Positions 27,929-40,016 of a DNA stretch of 64,000 nucleotides are shown in pieces. The stretch spans positions 117,514,674-117,578,673 of the forward strand of contig CM061243.1 of the NCBI GenBank assembly GCA_030848705.1, read 5' to 3'. The notes below the pieces were generated by a model. That model searched no databases. It was not told the origin of the DNA and saw only the letters and a program-made list of their open reading frames with translations. Every line of letters starts with the position of its first letter. The first letter of the stretch is position 1. The position numbers and the translations under genes are program-made. This stretch comes from Heracleum sosnowskyi (lineage: Eukaryota; Streptophyta; Magnoliopsida; Apiales; Apiaceae).

Positions 27929-30900
27929 ATGGCAAACACACGAATAACAACTCGAGAAAATTCAGTTTCTGAAGGGCTTTCTATCACCTCTGAGGCTGAT
28001 ACTCACGGAAATCAACCACCGCCAACTACCGGCGCTGAAGGGGCGAATATTCCCACCAACACTCAAGGACCGGAAATCCCGATTTCGGTTGAAGGGACGA
28101 ATCCCCTGCAGATGGTCATTCATGGATCTAATCCACAAGAGACCGTTCACCAGCAACCGATCACGACCTCCCCGCTGCTCATGAATGCCCCGAGGAGCCT
28201 TCAACTCCATACTACTGATCTCCCTCAATACGTAAATCAGACTTTGGGGATGCCAAGCTATGGCATGCCCCCTCGACCCCCAACTGGTGGTAGTGGAGCT
28301 AATCCAATCTACCATGAGGCATACGTGCCCCCTTATATTCAAGGTCTGGGACCCCAAACAAGACGAACCCCTTTGATTCAAGACTTCTCAGGTCCCTATA
28401 CCGAGGACGAGAATTACTCAACAGGAGATGAGAGGGACGTTGCCCCAAGAAGGAGACGTTCTTCCCAAACCAATCGGTAACAACCCCAAACTACTAGGGA
28501 GAAACTTGCAGCCCACGAAGCAGAGACTGCAAGGCTAAAAAAACTCCTTGCTGAGGAGGAGGCTACCAACGCTCAAGGCCGAGCAACTGGGGGAGTCCCG
28601 ATAATCAACTTGGACCCAACGCCGAGAAGGACTAAGAGGGCTGAAGCCCCAAGGGGTGATCCTAGTGTTTTGTTGCCCCTAGGAGATCCTGATGATCCTA
28701 CACCACCATTCACTCAAGACATCATGAAAGCCACCATATCCAGAAAATTCAAGATGCCAACGATTAAGGCTTATGATGGAACGGGAGATCCCGCAAATCA
28801 CGTAAGAACCTTCTCCAATGCACTGCTGTTGCAACCAACCAACGATGCGTTCAAGTTTAGGGCGTTTCCACAAACCTTGGCAGACATGGCCCAACGCTGG
28901 TATAGCCGTCTTCCTCCAAACTCTATTGGGTCTTTCAAGGAACTAAACAAAGCTTTTATCAATCAATTCATTAGTGGAAGGGTGCATGAGAAAAGTTCTG
29001 CATCACTCATGGCAATCCAGTAAGGAAAAAATGAAGCCCTAAGGGACTACATCAATTGATTCACTCGAGAGGCTTTAAAAGTCCCGGACTTAGAGGACAG
29101 AGTGGCTATGATAGCCCTGCAACAAGGAACCACTGATGACCACTTCAAAAGGTCGTTAGCTAAACATCCACCCGAGAGCATGCTGAAGCTCCAAGATAGA
29201 GCCGGAAAGTATATCAAGGCTGAAGAAAGCATGAGAAAGTATGAACCCACTGCTGGCGGTAGTGGAAACTCAAAGAAAAGAAAAGAAACTCAGGAGTACG
29301 ACGTCAAGGAAAAGTTCCCCAGAACATCAAAGGACTCCGATTCTCCACCCAAGAGAAACAATTTTGGGCCAAAGTTCACGGAATATGCAAGATTGAACAC
29401 TCCCATGAGTCAAATTCTGATGGAGATAGCAAAGGAAGAGGATCTCAAATGGCCGAAGCCAATGAGGGCTGACTTATCTAAACGGAACCAAAACCAATTT
29501 TGTCGGTTCCACAAAGAAGTTGGTCACGACACCGACGATTGTAAGCAATTGAAAGATGAGATCGAATTTCTGATACGAAGAGGAAAACTCAGCAAGTTCA
29601 CCAAAGATGGAAACCAAGGAAGTCAAAGGGGGAACTATGAAAGAAAGGATTATGACAGAAGGGACAACGATCAAGATCGAAATCCCAAGCCCCGAGGGCC
29701 AGTCATCAACATGATATTCGGAGGACCAACTGCTGCTGGGTCCTCCCGAAACTCAAGGAAAGCTTATGCTCGAGAAGTAATGACCGTAGTTGGAGAAGCA
29801 CCGAAGCGTGCCCGAACAGAAGTATCAATAGGTTTTGATGATTCAGACCTAGAGGGAGTGAAGTTTCCCCACGATGATCCTTTAGTCAGCGTTCCTGTGA
29901 TAGGAAATTCTGAAACCAAGAGAGTTTTGGTCGACAATGAAGCCTTAGTGGACATCTTGTTCCACGATGCCTTTATCAAGATGGGTTACACTGATTCTCA
30001 GTTAACACCCTCGAATATGCCCATATATGGATTCAATGGAGTGGAATCAAAGGTGGAAGGCACCATCCAACTCCCAATGACCATGGGACAAGGAATGAAT
30101 ACATCTACTCAGATGTTGAATTTTATAGTCATAAAGGCAACTTCGACCTACAACGCGATCCTTGGAAGGACTGGTCTTCATGCGTTCAAGGTTGTTGCCT
30201 CATCTTATCATCTGAAAGTCAAGTTCCCAACGAGGAATGGGATTGGAGAAGAACGAGGAGATCAAAAAATGGCTAGAAGTTGCTATGTAGCCGCGTTAAG
30301 GCCTGATGGAATCGGGGGGCAGGTTCTCCCCATTGAAGACATGAATACAAATGACAATGAGGACAAAAGAGGGAAACCAGCCGAGGACTTGGTCCCAATT
30401 CCCTTAGTCCCAGGTGAGCCAGAGAAGGTGACGTATGTTGGAGCACTACTACCTGAGCCATTGAAAAGCGAACTCATATCCTTTCTTCAAGAAAACAATG
30501 ATGTTTTTTCTTGGATAGCGGCTGACATGCCAGGGATTGATCCCCAATTGATAACTCACAAGTTGAATGTGGATCCTGAAAGAAAGACGGTGAAACAAAA
30601 GAAGAGAAATTTTGCTCCAGAAAGGCAAGAGGCCATTAAACAAGAAGTTGAAAAGCTTCTAGAGGCCGGGTTCATTGAAGAGATACAATTCCCAGAATGG
30701 TTGGCTAACTCCGTGATGGTAAAAAAAGCCAATGGAAAATGGAGGATGTGTGTGGACTTCACTGACTTGAATGATGCATGTCCTAAGGATTGTTTTCCCT
30801 TACCAAGGATTGATGCATTAATAGATGCTACAGTTGGGCACGAGATGCTCAGCTTCATGGATGGCTTCAGTGGATACAACCAAATCAAAATGCACAAGGA

Positions 30901-33623
30901 TGACATCTCCAAGGTATCATTCATCACTGACTTTGGTGTTTTCTGTTATCTAGTCATGGCATTTGGACTTAAGAATGCAGGGGCAACCTACCAAAGGTTG
31001 GTGAACAAAATTTTTGGACACCTAATTGGAAAAACCATGGAGGTCTACGTAGATGACATGTTAGTCAAGAGCCTCGATAAGGCCGATCACATTGAGCACC
31101 TCCGAGAGGCATTTGAAGTTCTAAGACACCACAAGATGATGTTGAATCCAGCTAAGTGTGCCTTTGGTGTAGGCTCGGGAAAATTTTTAGGCCTGATGGT
31201 TTCCAAGAGAGGAATCGAGGCCAATCCCGACAATATCAAAGCAATTCTAGACATGGAACCGCCAAAGACTGTTAAGGATGTCTAGAAACTAACAGGGAGA
31301 GTGGCAGCATTAGGAAGATTCATCTCCAAGTCAGGAGAGAAGTGCTTGCCCTTCTTCAAAGCACTCAAGAAAGTAAAAAATTTTGAATGGACGGCTGAAA
31401 GCCAAGAGGCCTTTGAGGTCCTGAAAAAATACATGGCTGAGGCACCACTGTTGGCAAAGCCCAAGCCAGGGGAAATTCTTTATTTGTACTTGGCGGTCTC
31501 TAGCACAGCCCTTGGAGCCGTTTTGGTAAAAGAAGAATTGAAGGTTCAGAAACCCATCTACTATGTGAGTAAGATTCTACATGGGGCAGAAATAAACTAC
31601 TCAACGATTGAGAAGTTTGCCTTAGCCTTGATAATGGCCTCAAGAAAGCTACGCCCGTACTTCCAGGCTCATAAGATAGAGGTCTTGACTGATCAACCTC
31701 TGAGAAACATCTTGCATAGCCCTCAAGTTAGTGGAAGATTGATCAAATGGGCCATTGAATTGGGCGAGTTCGACATCAAGTATAAGCCTCGAACGGCCAT
31801 AAAAGCTCAGGCACTTACTGACTTCATGGTTGAATGCACCATTGACAACCAAGAAGTCGGGGGGCAGGAAGTGATAGTAGAAGACAAAGAAGATGAAGAA
31901 ATGATCTCCAAAGAATGTTGGGTGCTCTATTTTGATGGAGCATCAAAAACAAAATCAAGTGGAGCTGGTTTAGTGCTACAAAGTCCTGATGGATTCCTCA
32001 TAGAGTATGCACTAAAACTTGACTTCCCAACGACAAACAATGAGGCTGAATACGAAGCCCTGATAGCTGGCTTAGGGCTGGCTGGTGCCTTGAGGGTCAA
32101 AACTCTGAAAGTATGTGGAGACTCAAGGCTAGTGGTTTCCCAAGTAAATGGGGAATTTGAGGCCAGAGATGAAGTCATGGCCAAGTACTTAAAACTTGTC
32201 AAGGCCATCATGACTCAGTTTGATGAATGCTATGTAGAGCACATTCCAAGGGAAGAAAACATGAAGGCTGATGCCTTGTCTAAATTTGCTTCTTCCGAAA
32301 TTGAAAACTATGCAGGGAGTGTATACTTCCAAGTCTTGAGGACCCCAAGCATCAACGGAAAGTTGGTAGCACCCATTGATGTTGCTAGTTGTTGGATTGA
32401 TCCCATCAAAGCTCATCTGGAAACTGGGTGGCTACCCAACGACACTTCAGAAGCACGAAAGCTATATGTGAGAGCACTAAGGTATGCCCTGATTGAGGGA
32501 ATCCTATACAAGAAATCTTTTGTCATTCCTTATCTGAAATGTTTGAGACCCCAAGAGGCAGAATTGGCCCTAAAGGAAGTGCATGAAGGAATCTGTGGGC
32601 AACACTTGGGGGGCAGAGCCCTTGCTCATAAAGTCACCGTCTAGGTTTCTATTGGCCAAACATGCTTGCTGATGCTAAAAGCTATGTTAAGAAGTGTGAA
32701 CGGTGCCAGAAACATGCTCCAGTGGTTAGACAACCACCAGAGATGATGACATCCATTAACTCACCTATCCCCTTTGCTATGTGGGGAATGGATATACTCG
32801 GGCCATTTCCAATGGCAAGTGCTCAAAGAAAGTTCTTGATAGTAGCAATCAACTACTTCACCAAGTGGATTGAGGCTAAACCATTAGCCAAGATAACCAC
32901 CAAGCAAGTGATGCACTTCTTCTGGGAGAATGTGATATGCAGGTATGGAATTCCACGAGTCCTAGTTACGGACAATGGAACTCAATTCAACAATGACGAA
33001 TTCAAGAAGTATTGTGATCAGAATGATATCAAGTTGCACTTCACTTCTGTTGCCCATCCTCAAGCAAATGGGCAAGCTGAAGTTGCAAATCGAATAATCC
33101 TGGATGGACTAAAGAAAAGAGTCGAACGCTCCAGAAACACTTGGGTAGACGAATTGCTCCCTATACTATGGGCATATCGTACTACCTGCAAAGTCACCAC
33201 TGGAGCAACTCCATTCCTATTGGCTTACGGAGATGAAACAGTGGTTCCAGTGGAGATTACTCACACGTCTCCAAGAGTTGAGGCTTATGAACCAGAAACA
33301 AATGAAGAAGGCTTGAGGCTGTCTTTAGGTCTAATTGACGAAGTTAGAGATGAAGCAAACGCCAGATAGTTGAACATCAAAAGAAAGCATCTTTCTACTA
33401 TAACCTAAGGGTTAAAGAAAGGTTCTTTCGTCAAGGAGACTTGGTTCTCAGAAAGATTAAAGCATCCGAAGTTGGACAAAAAGGGAAGTTGGCCCCAAAT
33501 TGGGAAGGACTGTATCGCGTCAAGAACGTATTTGGTCGACGCTCGTACAAACTAGAAACCCTTGAAGGGCATGAGGTGCCAAGGACTTGGCATGCCTCCA
33601 ATTTGAAAATTTATTATGTTTAA
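27929..33623 (+). pseudogene. gag-pol: Gypsy (Tat) gag-pol polyprotein, broken by stops and frameshifts
   Basis: The ORF starts at ATG 27929. The Gag core lies around 28720-29020 (MPTIKAYDGTGDPANHV, MAQRWYSRLP), with a CCHC-like knuckle near 29500 (FCRFHKEVGHDTDDC). A protease-like region is near 29930, where the usual DTGS-type motif reads DNEALVD. RT follows with VDFTDLNDACPKDCFPLP and YVDDMLVKS (near 31050), then RNase H, then a second RNase H-like domain from LYFDGASK (31930). Integrase has an HHCC finger and D,D,E core (WGMDILGPF, TDNGTQF, QANGQAEVANR). Breaks: stops at 28478, 29021, 29057, 31283 and 33367, and single-base frameshifts near 32643 and 33371. All five stops can be derived from CAA, CAG or CGA by one C-to-T change. 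The copy is not autonomous. Confidence 0.93.
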
Positions 33624-33936
33624 GGTGTTTCCTAAGTGGACTCACTACTAGAAATAAGGTTTGATAAAACCAACCCAAGTTTTAAACTTGGGTACTATGT
33701 AAGGGTTGATCCCATTTTCAAGTTATGAATAAATTCAGCATTTTCATGTTTTAAAGCTTACTACTATGAGTGTTGACAAACATTCAAGAAGCAAGAAAAA
33801 CAACACAAGCCATGAATGACCACAAGATATAAATAAGGCTGGATAAAAACTTAAATAAAAAAGTTAAGTTAAGCCCGTAGGCTGAAAGTACATAAACAAA
33901 AGTACAAGCCATGAATGGCCATAAGTAAAACTACAT
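33624..33936. other. Gypsy 3' untranslated region, first part
   Basis: No gene is seen between the end of pol and the antisense ORF. Confidence 0.5.
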
Positions 33937-34891
33937 CTAAGCTGCCTTGTCTACGGCCTCCTCCTCCTCATCCTCTTCCTCTCCAGAGTGAGTGGCAGCA
34001 TAATCAGCCCCGACAGACTGACTAGGGGGAGAAGTATGATCTAGGTCTAACATCCTGTCATCTTCCTCCATGTCGTCCTCTCCAGCCAAAGCCAACTCCA
34101 AAGGAGTAGGAGTGTAAGGGCTCGGAAAATCAGAAATAGTGAGAGATCCAGGCATCTTCTCCAAAACAGCAGCAAGAGCGCCATCCCATCCCTTAGTATA
34201 CTGGACTGGGAAGAGGAGCTCGTCATGCTTATCAATCAAGTCCTTGTACTCTTGGGAGTCAAGGTACTCGTCGATAAAGTCATCCTTGCCCTTCCTCAAA
34301 GACACCAGCTCAGCTTGGGAGTCGGCCAACTCCTTCTCCTTCCTAGCCAATGTGGCCTTCAGCGAGCCCACCTCCTCCTGGGACTTCTCAAACTTGCCTT
34401 GGTTGGCCTCTGAAGACGAGCGCCAAGCCTTGGCTTGAAAGATAGCCCCTTGGAAGTTGGCATTAGCCTACAAACAAGTTACAAGTCAAATACAAGGATA
34501 TAAAACTTGAAACATGTTTAAACTACAAAGAAGAAAGAAAGAAAACAACTTACAGCAGCAATCGCCTGAGAGCCTGCATGCTCCAAACCCTCCAAAGTGG
34601 AGTTTGAAACGAAATCCTTGTAGTCACAAGGAGTCAAGGAATGATAGGACCATTCCACAGCGTGCTTAGACACCCCCACTACGGTGTCTTTCTTCCTAAG
34701 ACCCCAATTGGGGCGCCAAACTGAGCGTTTGGCCGAGGAAGGACCCTCAACCTCATCAGTAAGGTCCACATGAGGCCTTAAAAAGGCTGGGACACTTGCA
34801 GCATGAGGATCTTTCCCTCCCAAGCGAGCCCTTTTCATCCTTGTTGTCTCCCCATCTTGGGGCTCGTTGGTCTTATTGATAAAGACCGCAG
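33937..34891 (-). CDS. Antisense accessory ORF of the Tat element (spliced)
   Basis: Minus strand, opposite to gag-pol. Exon complement 34554-34891 opens at a TTTTTTGCAG acceptor-like site, so one more upstream exon is expected but not found. It ends at a GTAAGT donor. Exon complement 33937-34467 follows a TTTGTAG acceptor. The reading frame is open across both, giving a basic N-terminal part (MKRARLGGKD), a helical middle (LARKEKELADSQAELVSLRK, likely coiled coil) and a very acidic C-terminus (GEEEDEEEEAVDKAA). Antisense ORFs between pol and the 3' LTR are known in Tat/Retand elements; their function is not established. The frame has no stops, unlike gag-pol in the same copy. Confidence 0.55.
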
Positions 34892-34904
34892 CTGCAAAAA
34901 ACAC

Positions 34905-35229
34905 AAGGAAAGAAACAATTGGTATAAGATAATCTTAAATAGATAAATGAAAGTATGAAGTGAGAAATGAAATAGAAATCTCACTCTTTTATAATCGAAA
35001 TGACTGGGAACTTAACCGGTTAAGGAAGAGCAACCATCTATAGCCAGTTAAGGCCCACAAATCCATTTATGGATTACAGAAATTAAAGCCCAAATAATTT
35101 GGGTCTCAGGCAAATTCGAAGCCCAAACAATAAGGTCTAATAAGGTCCAAGGCTGGAATAATTTAAGTCCAATCAAAAATTGGATTAGTTAAGGCCCAAG
35201 AAAAGAATGAGATTTGAAATATAGCCAAG
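34905..35229. other. Gypsy 3' untranslated region, middle part
   Basis: GGCCCA/AAGCCCAA-rich non-coding DNA (35045-35200) leading into the GGTCGA array; no gene is seen. Confidence 0.5.
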
Positions 35230-36115
35230 GCAAATCAGAGATTTGAAGTCGAAAAGACATTAAATCAAAGTCGTACGAATGAGGTCGAAAACATATGAGA
35301 AAACGAGGTCGAATCCAACGACCTCGCTCCCAAATAAAATTGAAAAATATTGAAATTAAGGTCGAAAAAACCTTAGAACGACATCGAAGACTCGAAGTCG
35401 AAAATACACGAGGAATTAAGGTCGTATCCATCGACTTCGCACCAAAAATCAAATCAAAAAATTGAAAATTCGAGGTCGAAAAGATCATAGATCGAAGTCG
35501 ATTGATTGAGATCGAAAATACACTATAAATCGAGCTCGAACCCCTCGACCTTACACCGAAATGAGGTCGAGAACAAAAGGATTCGAGGTCGAAAGGATGA
35601 GGTCGAAGATGACCCAGAGATCGAAGTCTATGTTGACCTAGGAAATCGAGGTCGAAAAGGCATTGAACTGAGGTCGAATGACCGAGGTCGAAGATGACTT
35701 TGAGAATGAGGTCAAAGCATTCGACTTCACACCAAAAACAAGGTCAAAGAGACACAGGGTTGAAGTCGAACAAACGAGATTGAAAATACATTGGAAATTG
35801 AGGTCGTATTGTTCGACCTCGCACCAAAATAAATCCAAGAAATCATAAAAACCTGGTCGAAAAAAAGAGGAAATGAGGTCGAAAAGACCCTTGATCGAGG
35901 TCGACGTCACGAGGTCGAAGAAGACCTGTAGTTCGAGGTCGAAACCATCGACCTGGGACCAAAATCGAGGTCGAAAAAAGACTTGGCCGAGGTCGAACGA
36001 TCCCGATCGAAAATGACTAGGAATTTGAGGTCGAATCCTTCGACCTGGGACCATTCCTGGTCGAAAAATACTTGATTCCTAGTCGAATTCCTGGTCGAAA
36101 ATGACCTAATTTGAG
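35230..36115. repeat. Degenerate GAGGTCGAA repeat array in the gypsy 3' UTR
   Basis: Dozens of GAGGTCGAAAA and TCGACCTCGCACC words occur at irregular spacing. The phrase TCGACCT(CG/GG)..ACCAAAA recurs about seven times, roughly every 90-130 bases. Both orientations of GGTCGA are present. Hypervariable tandem-repeat 3' UTRs are known for Tat elements. ORFs called in this stretch are low-complexity by-products. Confidence 0.85.
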
Positions 36116-36200
36116 GACAAAAATGCTCTTAAAAATGGAAAATTTTGGGAGAAACACGCTATAACTTCTACGAAAACTCCAAGGAGATTTTTCCCAGAAG

Positions 36201-36214
36201 TTGGGGGGGGCAAA
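36201..36214 (+). other. Polypurine tract of the gypsy element
   Basis: TTGGGGGGGGCAAA directly precedes the TGATAT start of the 3' LTR. Confidence 0.85.
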
Positions 36215-36709
36215 TGATATGGTCAGAAAAGTAATTATAGAAATATAATTGACAAATCAATGGAAAGGCCGATATTTAAGGTCCGATACCCTAATTATTC
36301 ATTAATTTCGTAATTAATGAATAGGGAAAATATACAGCTCATGAAAAGAGTCCAAAATATGGTAAATTAGTCAAAGAAGGATCCAGAATCCCAATTAATG
36401 AGTCATAGCCTTTATCAACAAGGAAAAGACTTATCCTGTAAGAAATACAATGTATATCCAATATCAAAAAGGAGACTTATTTGCTAAGAATCCTAAACAT
36501 ACCATAAATACAAGGCTCCAGACGCCTATATAAAGGACATGATCCTACAATCAGAACTACGTCTTTGGCTTGATTCTCAATAACGATTTGAGATACGTAG
36601 GCATCTTGTGAGGACCGATTTAGTCTCGAAACACAAGTGCAGCCATTAAAGCTCGAAACTCATTAAACCTTAGCATTAATTATACAAGTACGTTTTTTAT
36701 TCCACAACA
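36215..36709 (+). repeat. 3' LTR of the gypsy element
   Basis: 495 bases, colinear with 27401-27895 without gaps; I count nine substitutions. Confidence 0.95.
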
Positions 36710-36886
36710 AGATTAATTTTAATTGGAATTTTTTTTATTAAACCATTACTAAGTTAAAGATTATTTTATGAGTTATGAGGGCTATAAAATTGTTTAAATC
36801 TTATTGTTAAAATAGGTGTTGAATTAGTAATTACCGGTTATGATATGGAAATAATTCCAAGGAAGGATCTAGAATTAACAAAGAGT

Positions 36887-36896
36887 ATTATATAAA
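36887..36896 (+). promoter_or_regulatory. TATA box of gene C
   Basis: ATTATATAAACTC is about 145 bases before the gene C ATG, the only good TATA box there. The gypsy LTR ends some 180 bases upstream of it. Confidence 0.6.
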
Positions 36897-37035
36897 CTCT
36901 TTAGACATAACATATTATGTATGATGTAATATGACTCTCTGGGTGATCTGTATGTGTCTGCTGTAACTTTTCTCTTCTGTTATCTGCTTTCGTTATAACA
37001 CTTATGTTTAGAAGTTAATCGAGGCTGTTCCATCG

Positions 37036-37768
37036 ATGGTTTACGAGAAGATGAAGAATAGCTGGGCGGCACCGGTATTGGACAAGAAAGAAGAGATTCC
37101 AGTGACAAGTTTGAAGAGAAAAAGGGCAATGTCCGAAGACGAGGATGAGAAGATTCCTTTGAGGGAGATTTATAATAAGATTACGAGGAGGAAGAAGATT
37201 AGGTCACTTAAATCGATATATGAGGAGGAGGAGAAGAAGAAGAAGGATAAGTTGGAGGAAGATGAGAAGAATGGGAAATCGATTCCCGTGTATGAGTTGC
37301 CTTTTGGTAATATTGGAATGGATTCGGGGGCGGAGTCGGAAGAGGAGGTTTTGTGTGATGGTGATCGTGATGAATATGATACTTATAGCGGTTTCAAATT
37401 CCTTGTTAATGAAAACACCAAAACCTTTACCCGAGTCAAGCTACCCATGAAGGTCTATTACAGAAATTGTTGTGATTCAGTACTCCATGACGAGAAGTAT
37501 CCCGTTCCCACTATAACCAAATTGGCTCTTGATCGTTATAATGCTATTGAGGGTACAAATTATGAATATGTTGGTTTGGTCAAGGCATACGCGGCGTTTG
37601 TTGGCGGTTATAGTTACACTGATCCGTTTCAAAGCCTGCTTGCCTGCTCAACATCCCATCTACTTCCAGGCTATGTTATGGCAGGAAACTCCAGACAGAG
37701 ATACTCATCACATTCTTGTAAATGTTCCTTTTGTCCACCCTCTACCCGACCGACTGATGTCACTCTAA
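37036..37768 (+). pseudogene. Cystatin-like family gene C, frameshifted
   Basis: The copy begins at ATG 37036 (MVYEKMKNSW) with a basic and acidic N-terminus (LKRKRAMSEDEDEK, TRRKKIRS, EEEEKKKKDK) and keeps the conserved region up to GTNYEYVGLVKAYAAFVGGYSYT. An extra base near 37622, relative to the fragment at 39822, throws the frame off. The proper continuation (RFKACLPAQHPIYFQAM ... VHPLP) is open in the next frame to a stop at 37768. Read straight through, the product is 257 codons with a foreign tail. It belongs to a second subfamily (loop AFVGG, not RFIGG) and lacks the intron found at the end of A, B and D. Probably non-functional in its C-terminus; sequencing error is the alternative. 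Confidence 0.7.
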
Positions 37769-37809
37769 AACTTTGTGGTACACCCCTTATCTATCTATTC
37801 ATCATTTAA

Positions 37810-39716
37810 CTATGTAAGACAATGTTAGGAGCAAGCCTTATGTTTATATTTATATAACTTCCCTGTTGGATGCATCCTTACCCTACCAAAACCTGATGGT
37901 ATTGTAATCCAAACTATGATGTTTCACTTGCTGGGATTCTATTTGATTGCTATCTCTTCTACTTTGTTTATATTTATATAACTTCCCTGTTGGAATCCCA
38001 CCTAGAATTTCATGTCAGCAAACTTATCAACTCCTATTTGCATCTGTTTTATTAATGCTATTCAGTTTTATTAACTACTATTTGCATCTTTTTTATTAAT
38101 GCCACTCTACGTTAATCATCTCTCGAAAACTTTGTGTTTGTTTACTATTTGCATCTGTTTTATTAATGTTATTCAGTTTGTATGTGTTCCTATGGTCTTG
38201 TGATCCCGTGTGATGTGTACAATATTTACCAACTCTGTTATACAGTATTCCGTTTGTATGTGTTCCTGTGGTCTTGTGTTCCAGTGTGATGTGTACAATA
38301 TTAACGAAAGAAATATAAACAAGGTTCTATCAGTCTTGTGACTTGCAGACAATATTGAGTCACTCTGTTATAAAATGAAACTAGCTGCATAGAGGTACCT
38401 AATAAACTGTGAGGTTTGGTACCATTTTCTAGAAGAAGTGCGGCACATAAAAACATGACCATAACAGTTAATTTCTAGAAAGTATATTTTCTTGGTATTG
38501 GCACACTAAATACTAGAGCAGTCTGATCCCAAGTTGTAGCAGTAGCTTTGATAAAAATTTGAATTCCGCAGACCCTATGTTTGTATGTTATGACTCTGAT
38601 ATATTAGATGATGATACATGTGAAATGATATACTTTTATAAAGAAAGTCCGCAAGTCTCATTATAAAGTCCATGTCTACAATGCTTTTCCTATCAACAGA
38701 TTAGTGTAACTACCAACCGATTAGTATAATCAGAAATTAGCAAAGAACTTCATATTGTTGACTCTATACGTGTGTTTATTGAAATGTTAAATCTGATCTT
38801 ATCTTTTCACCAAAGTCGGATGTTGATTTTGGCATTATTTGAAGGCATCTTGTAGTTCTTTATGACAATGCAAGTGATCCTGAAATAAGTAGATTTGCAA
38901 GTAATCCTGAAAAAATCGATGATACAGTTTATTGGTGTTAGTTATGTGTGGTTAATGAATAGGTTTTGATTTACAATTTTGTGTCGTGTTATGTGCTTCC
39001 TTGAATACCTTCCCTTCAGGGTTATGATTGTTAACCGAATACTCAGGTAAACATGCATTAATCTTAATAAATTCTGCAAGTAATTCTGAAAGAAGTAGAT
39101 TTGTGTATTTATACACACTTCCTTATCATCCAGCATACAATATTGCCTTACTTTAGACAACACAGTCCCATTTACGTCAAATTCTTTCTCTTAAAATCTC
39201 GTAACCCTCCTGTCTTCTCAAATGAATAAATGTTTCCCTGTGGAGTCCATAGTGTAATCTCAATATGGTTGCTGGTGTGAACTGTATAATGCTGTAATGT
39301 CCTATGAAATGTAGTTGCTTTAAATATAAGGACAAAGATCAAGAAGCTCTAGTGTAGGTGTTGTGTATATACTATAATGTATTAAGTTTTTAACTCCATA
39401 TGGTTGTTCTAGCTGATCTGCTCATTATGGAATGTAGTACCATAATATCATTGCTATTTTGTTTCAGTAAGAGATCCTTTTTCTGTTCATTATTATATAT
39501 ATGTTTTTGCAAATATATGTTCATTAGGATCATAGAACTACCGTAATATAATTGCAATTTCGTTTCGATTCTCGCTCCCCTCCCTCCCTACCAGCCACAC
39601 TTTTTCTTGTTACAAATGAATACCAATAGGAATAACCTCAAGGTATTTTACTTTTATTATCATTATCACTCATCACCATCTCTTGTATCGTTATCATTAT
39701 TATCACTCTTATTATT

Positions 39717-39720
<4 letters not shown>
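37810..39720. other. 3' flank of gene C with internal repeats
   Basis: No gene is seen. ATATAACTTCCCTGTTGGA blocks repeat at 37850 and 37980 and again at 40125. CTATTTGCATCTGTTTTATTAATG repeats several times at 38030-38175. The segment 38930-39260 returns in inverse orientation at 54060-54315. Confidence 0.6.

Positions 39721-39726
<6 letters not shown>

Positions 39727-39795
<69 letters not shown>
39727..39795. repeat. (ATT)n microsatellite
   Basis: About 23 uninterrupted ATT units lie just upstream of the cystatin-like 3' fragment. The poly-Asn and poly-Leu ORFs over it are artefacts. Confidence 0.95.
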
Positions 39796-39796
<1 letters not shown>

Positions 39797-39821
39797 TAAT
39801 CATCACCTCTGTTTTGTTCAT

Positions 39822-40016
39822 GGTACAAATTATAAATATGTTGGTTTGGTAAAGGCATACAAGTTGGTTGATGTTTTCCATTACACTGTCCGTTTCAAAG
39901 CCCGCTTGTGTGCTGTACGTCCCATCTACTTCCAGGCTATGATATCGCAGCAAATTCGAAACAGGGAAAATGATGAGGTTCTTGTAGATGTTTTTGTCCA
40001 CCCTCTACCAGAGTGA
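39822..40016 (+). pseudogene. Cystatin-like family, 3' fragment
   Basis: 64 codons and a stop, starting abruptly after the microsatellite: GTNYKYVGLVKAY, then YTVRFKARLCAVRPIYFQAM and VDVFVHPLPE. It is the closest relative of the end of gene C and keeps the frame where C has the extra base. The inhibitory-loop region is altered (KLVDVFHY). All upstream coding sequence is missing. Its 3' flank repeats that of gene C, so it is a truncated tandem duplicate. Confidence 0.75.

Larger units (their letters stand above)
27401..36709 (+). mobile_element. Tat-lineage Ty3-gypsy LTR retrotransposon, defective
   Basis: 9309 bases with two 495-bp LTRs, flanked by AGATC (27396-27400) and AGATT (36710-36714), a 5-bp target duplication with one change. 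The order is gag, protease, RT, RNase H, a second RNase H-like domain, then integrase. This gypsy order with two RNase H domains marks the Tat lineage. The 3' part holds an antisense spliced ORF and a repeat array, also typical of Tat/Retand elements. The LTRs differ at nine sites by my alignment (about 1.8%), so insertion is fairly recent, yet the polyprotein has seven disabling changes. The element ends about 180 bases upstream of the gene C TATA box. Confidence 0.95.

Noticed and set aside
35189..36054. Several ORFs in both strands, rich in FDL, STS and EVE words
   Set aside because: They are by-products of the GGTCGA repeat array in the gypsy 3' UTR.
39720..40001. Minus-strand ORF with a poly-asparagine run, and plus-strand poly-leucine ORF
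   Set aside because: Both are translations of the (ATT)n microsatellite joined to the antisense of a cystatin-like fragment; no gene support.
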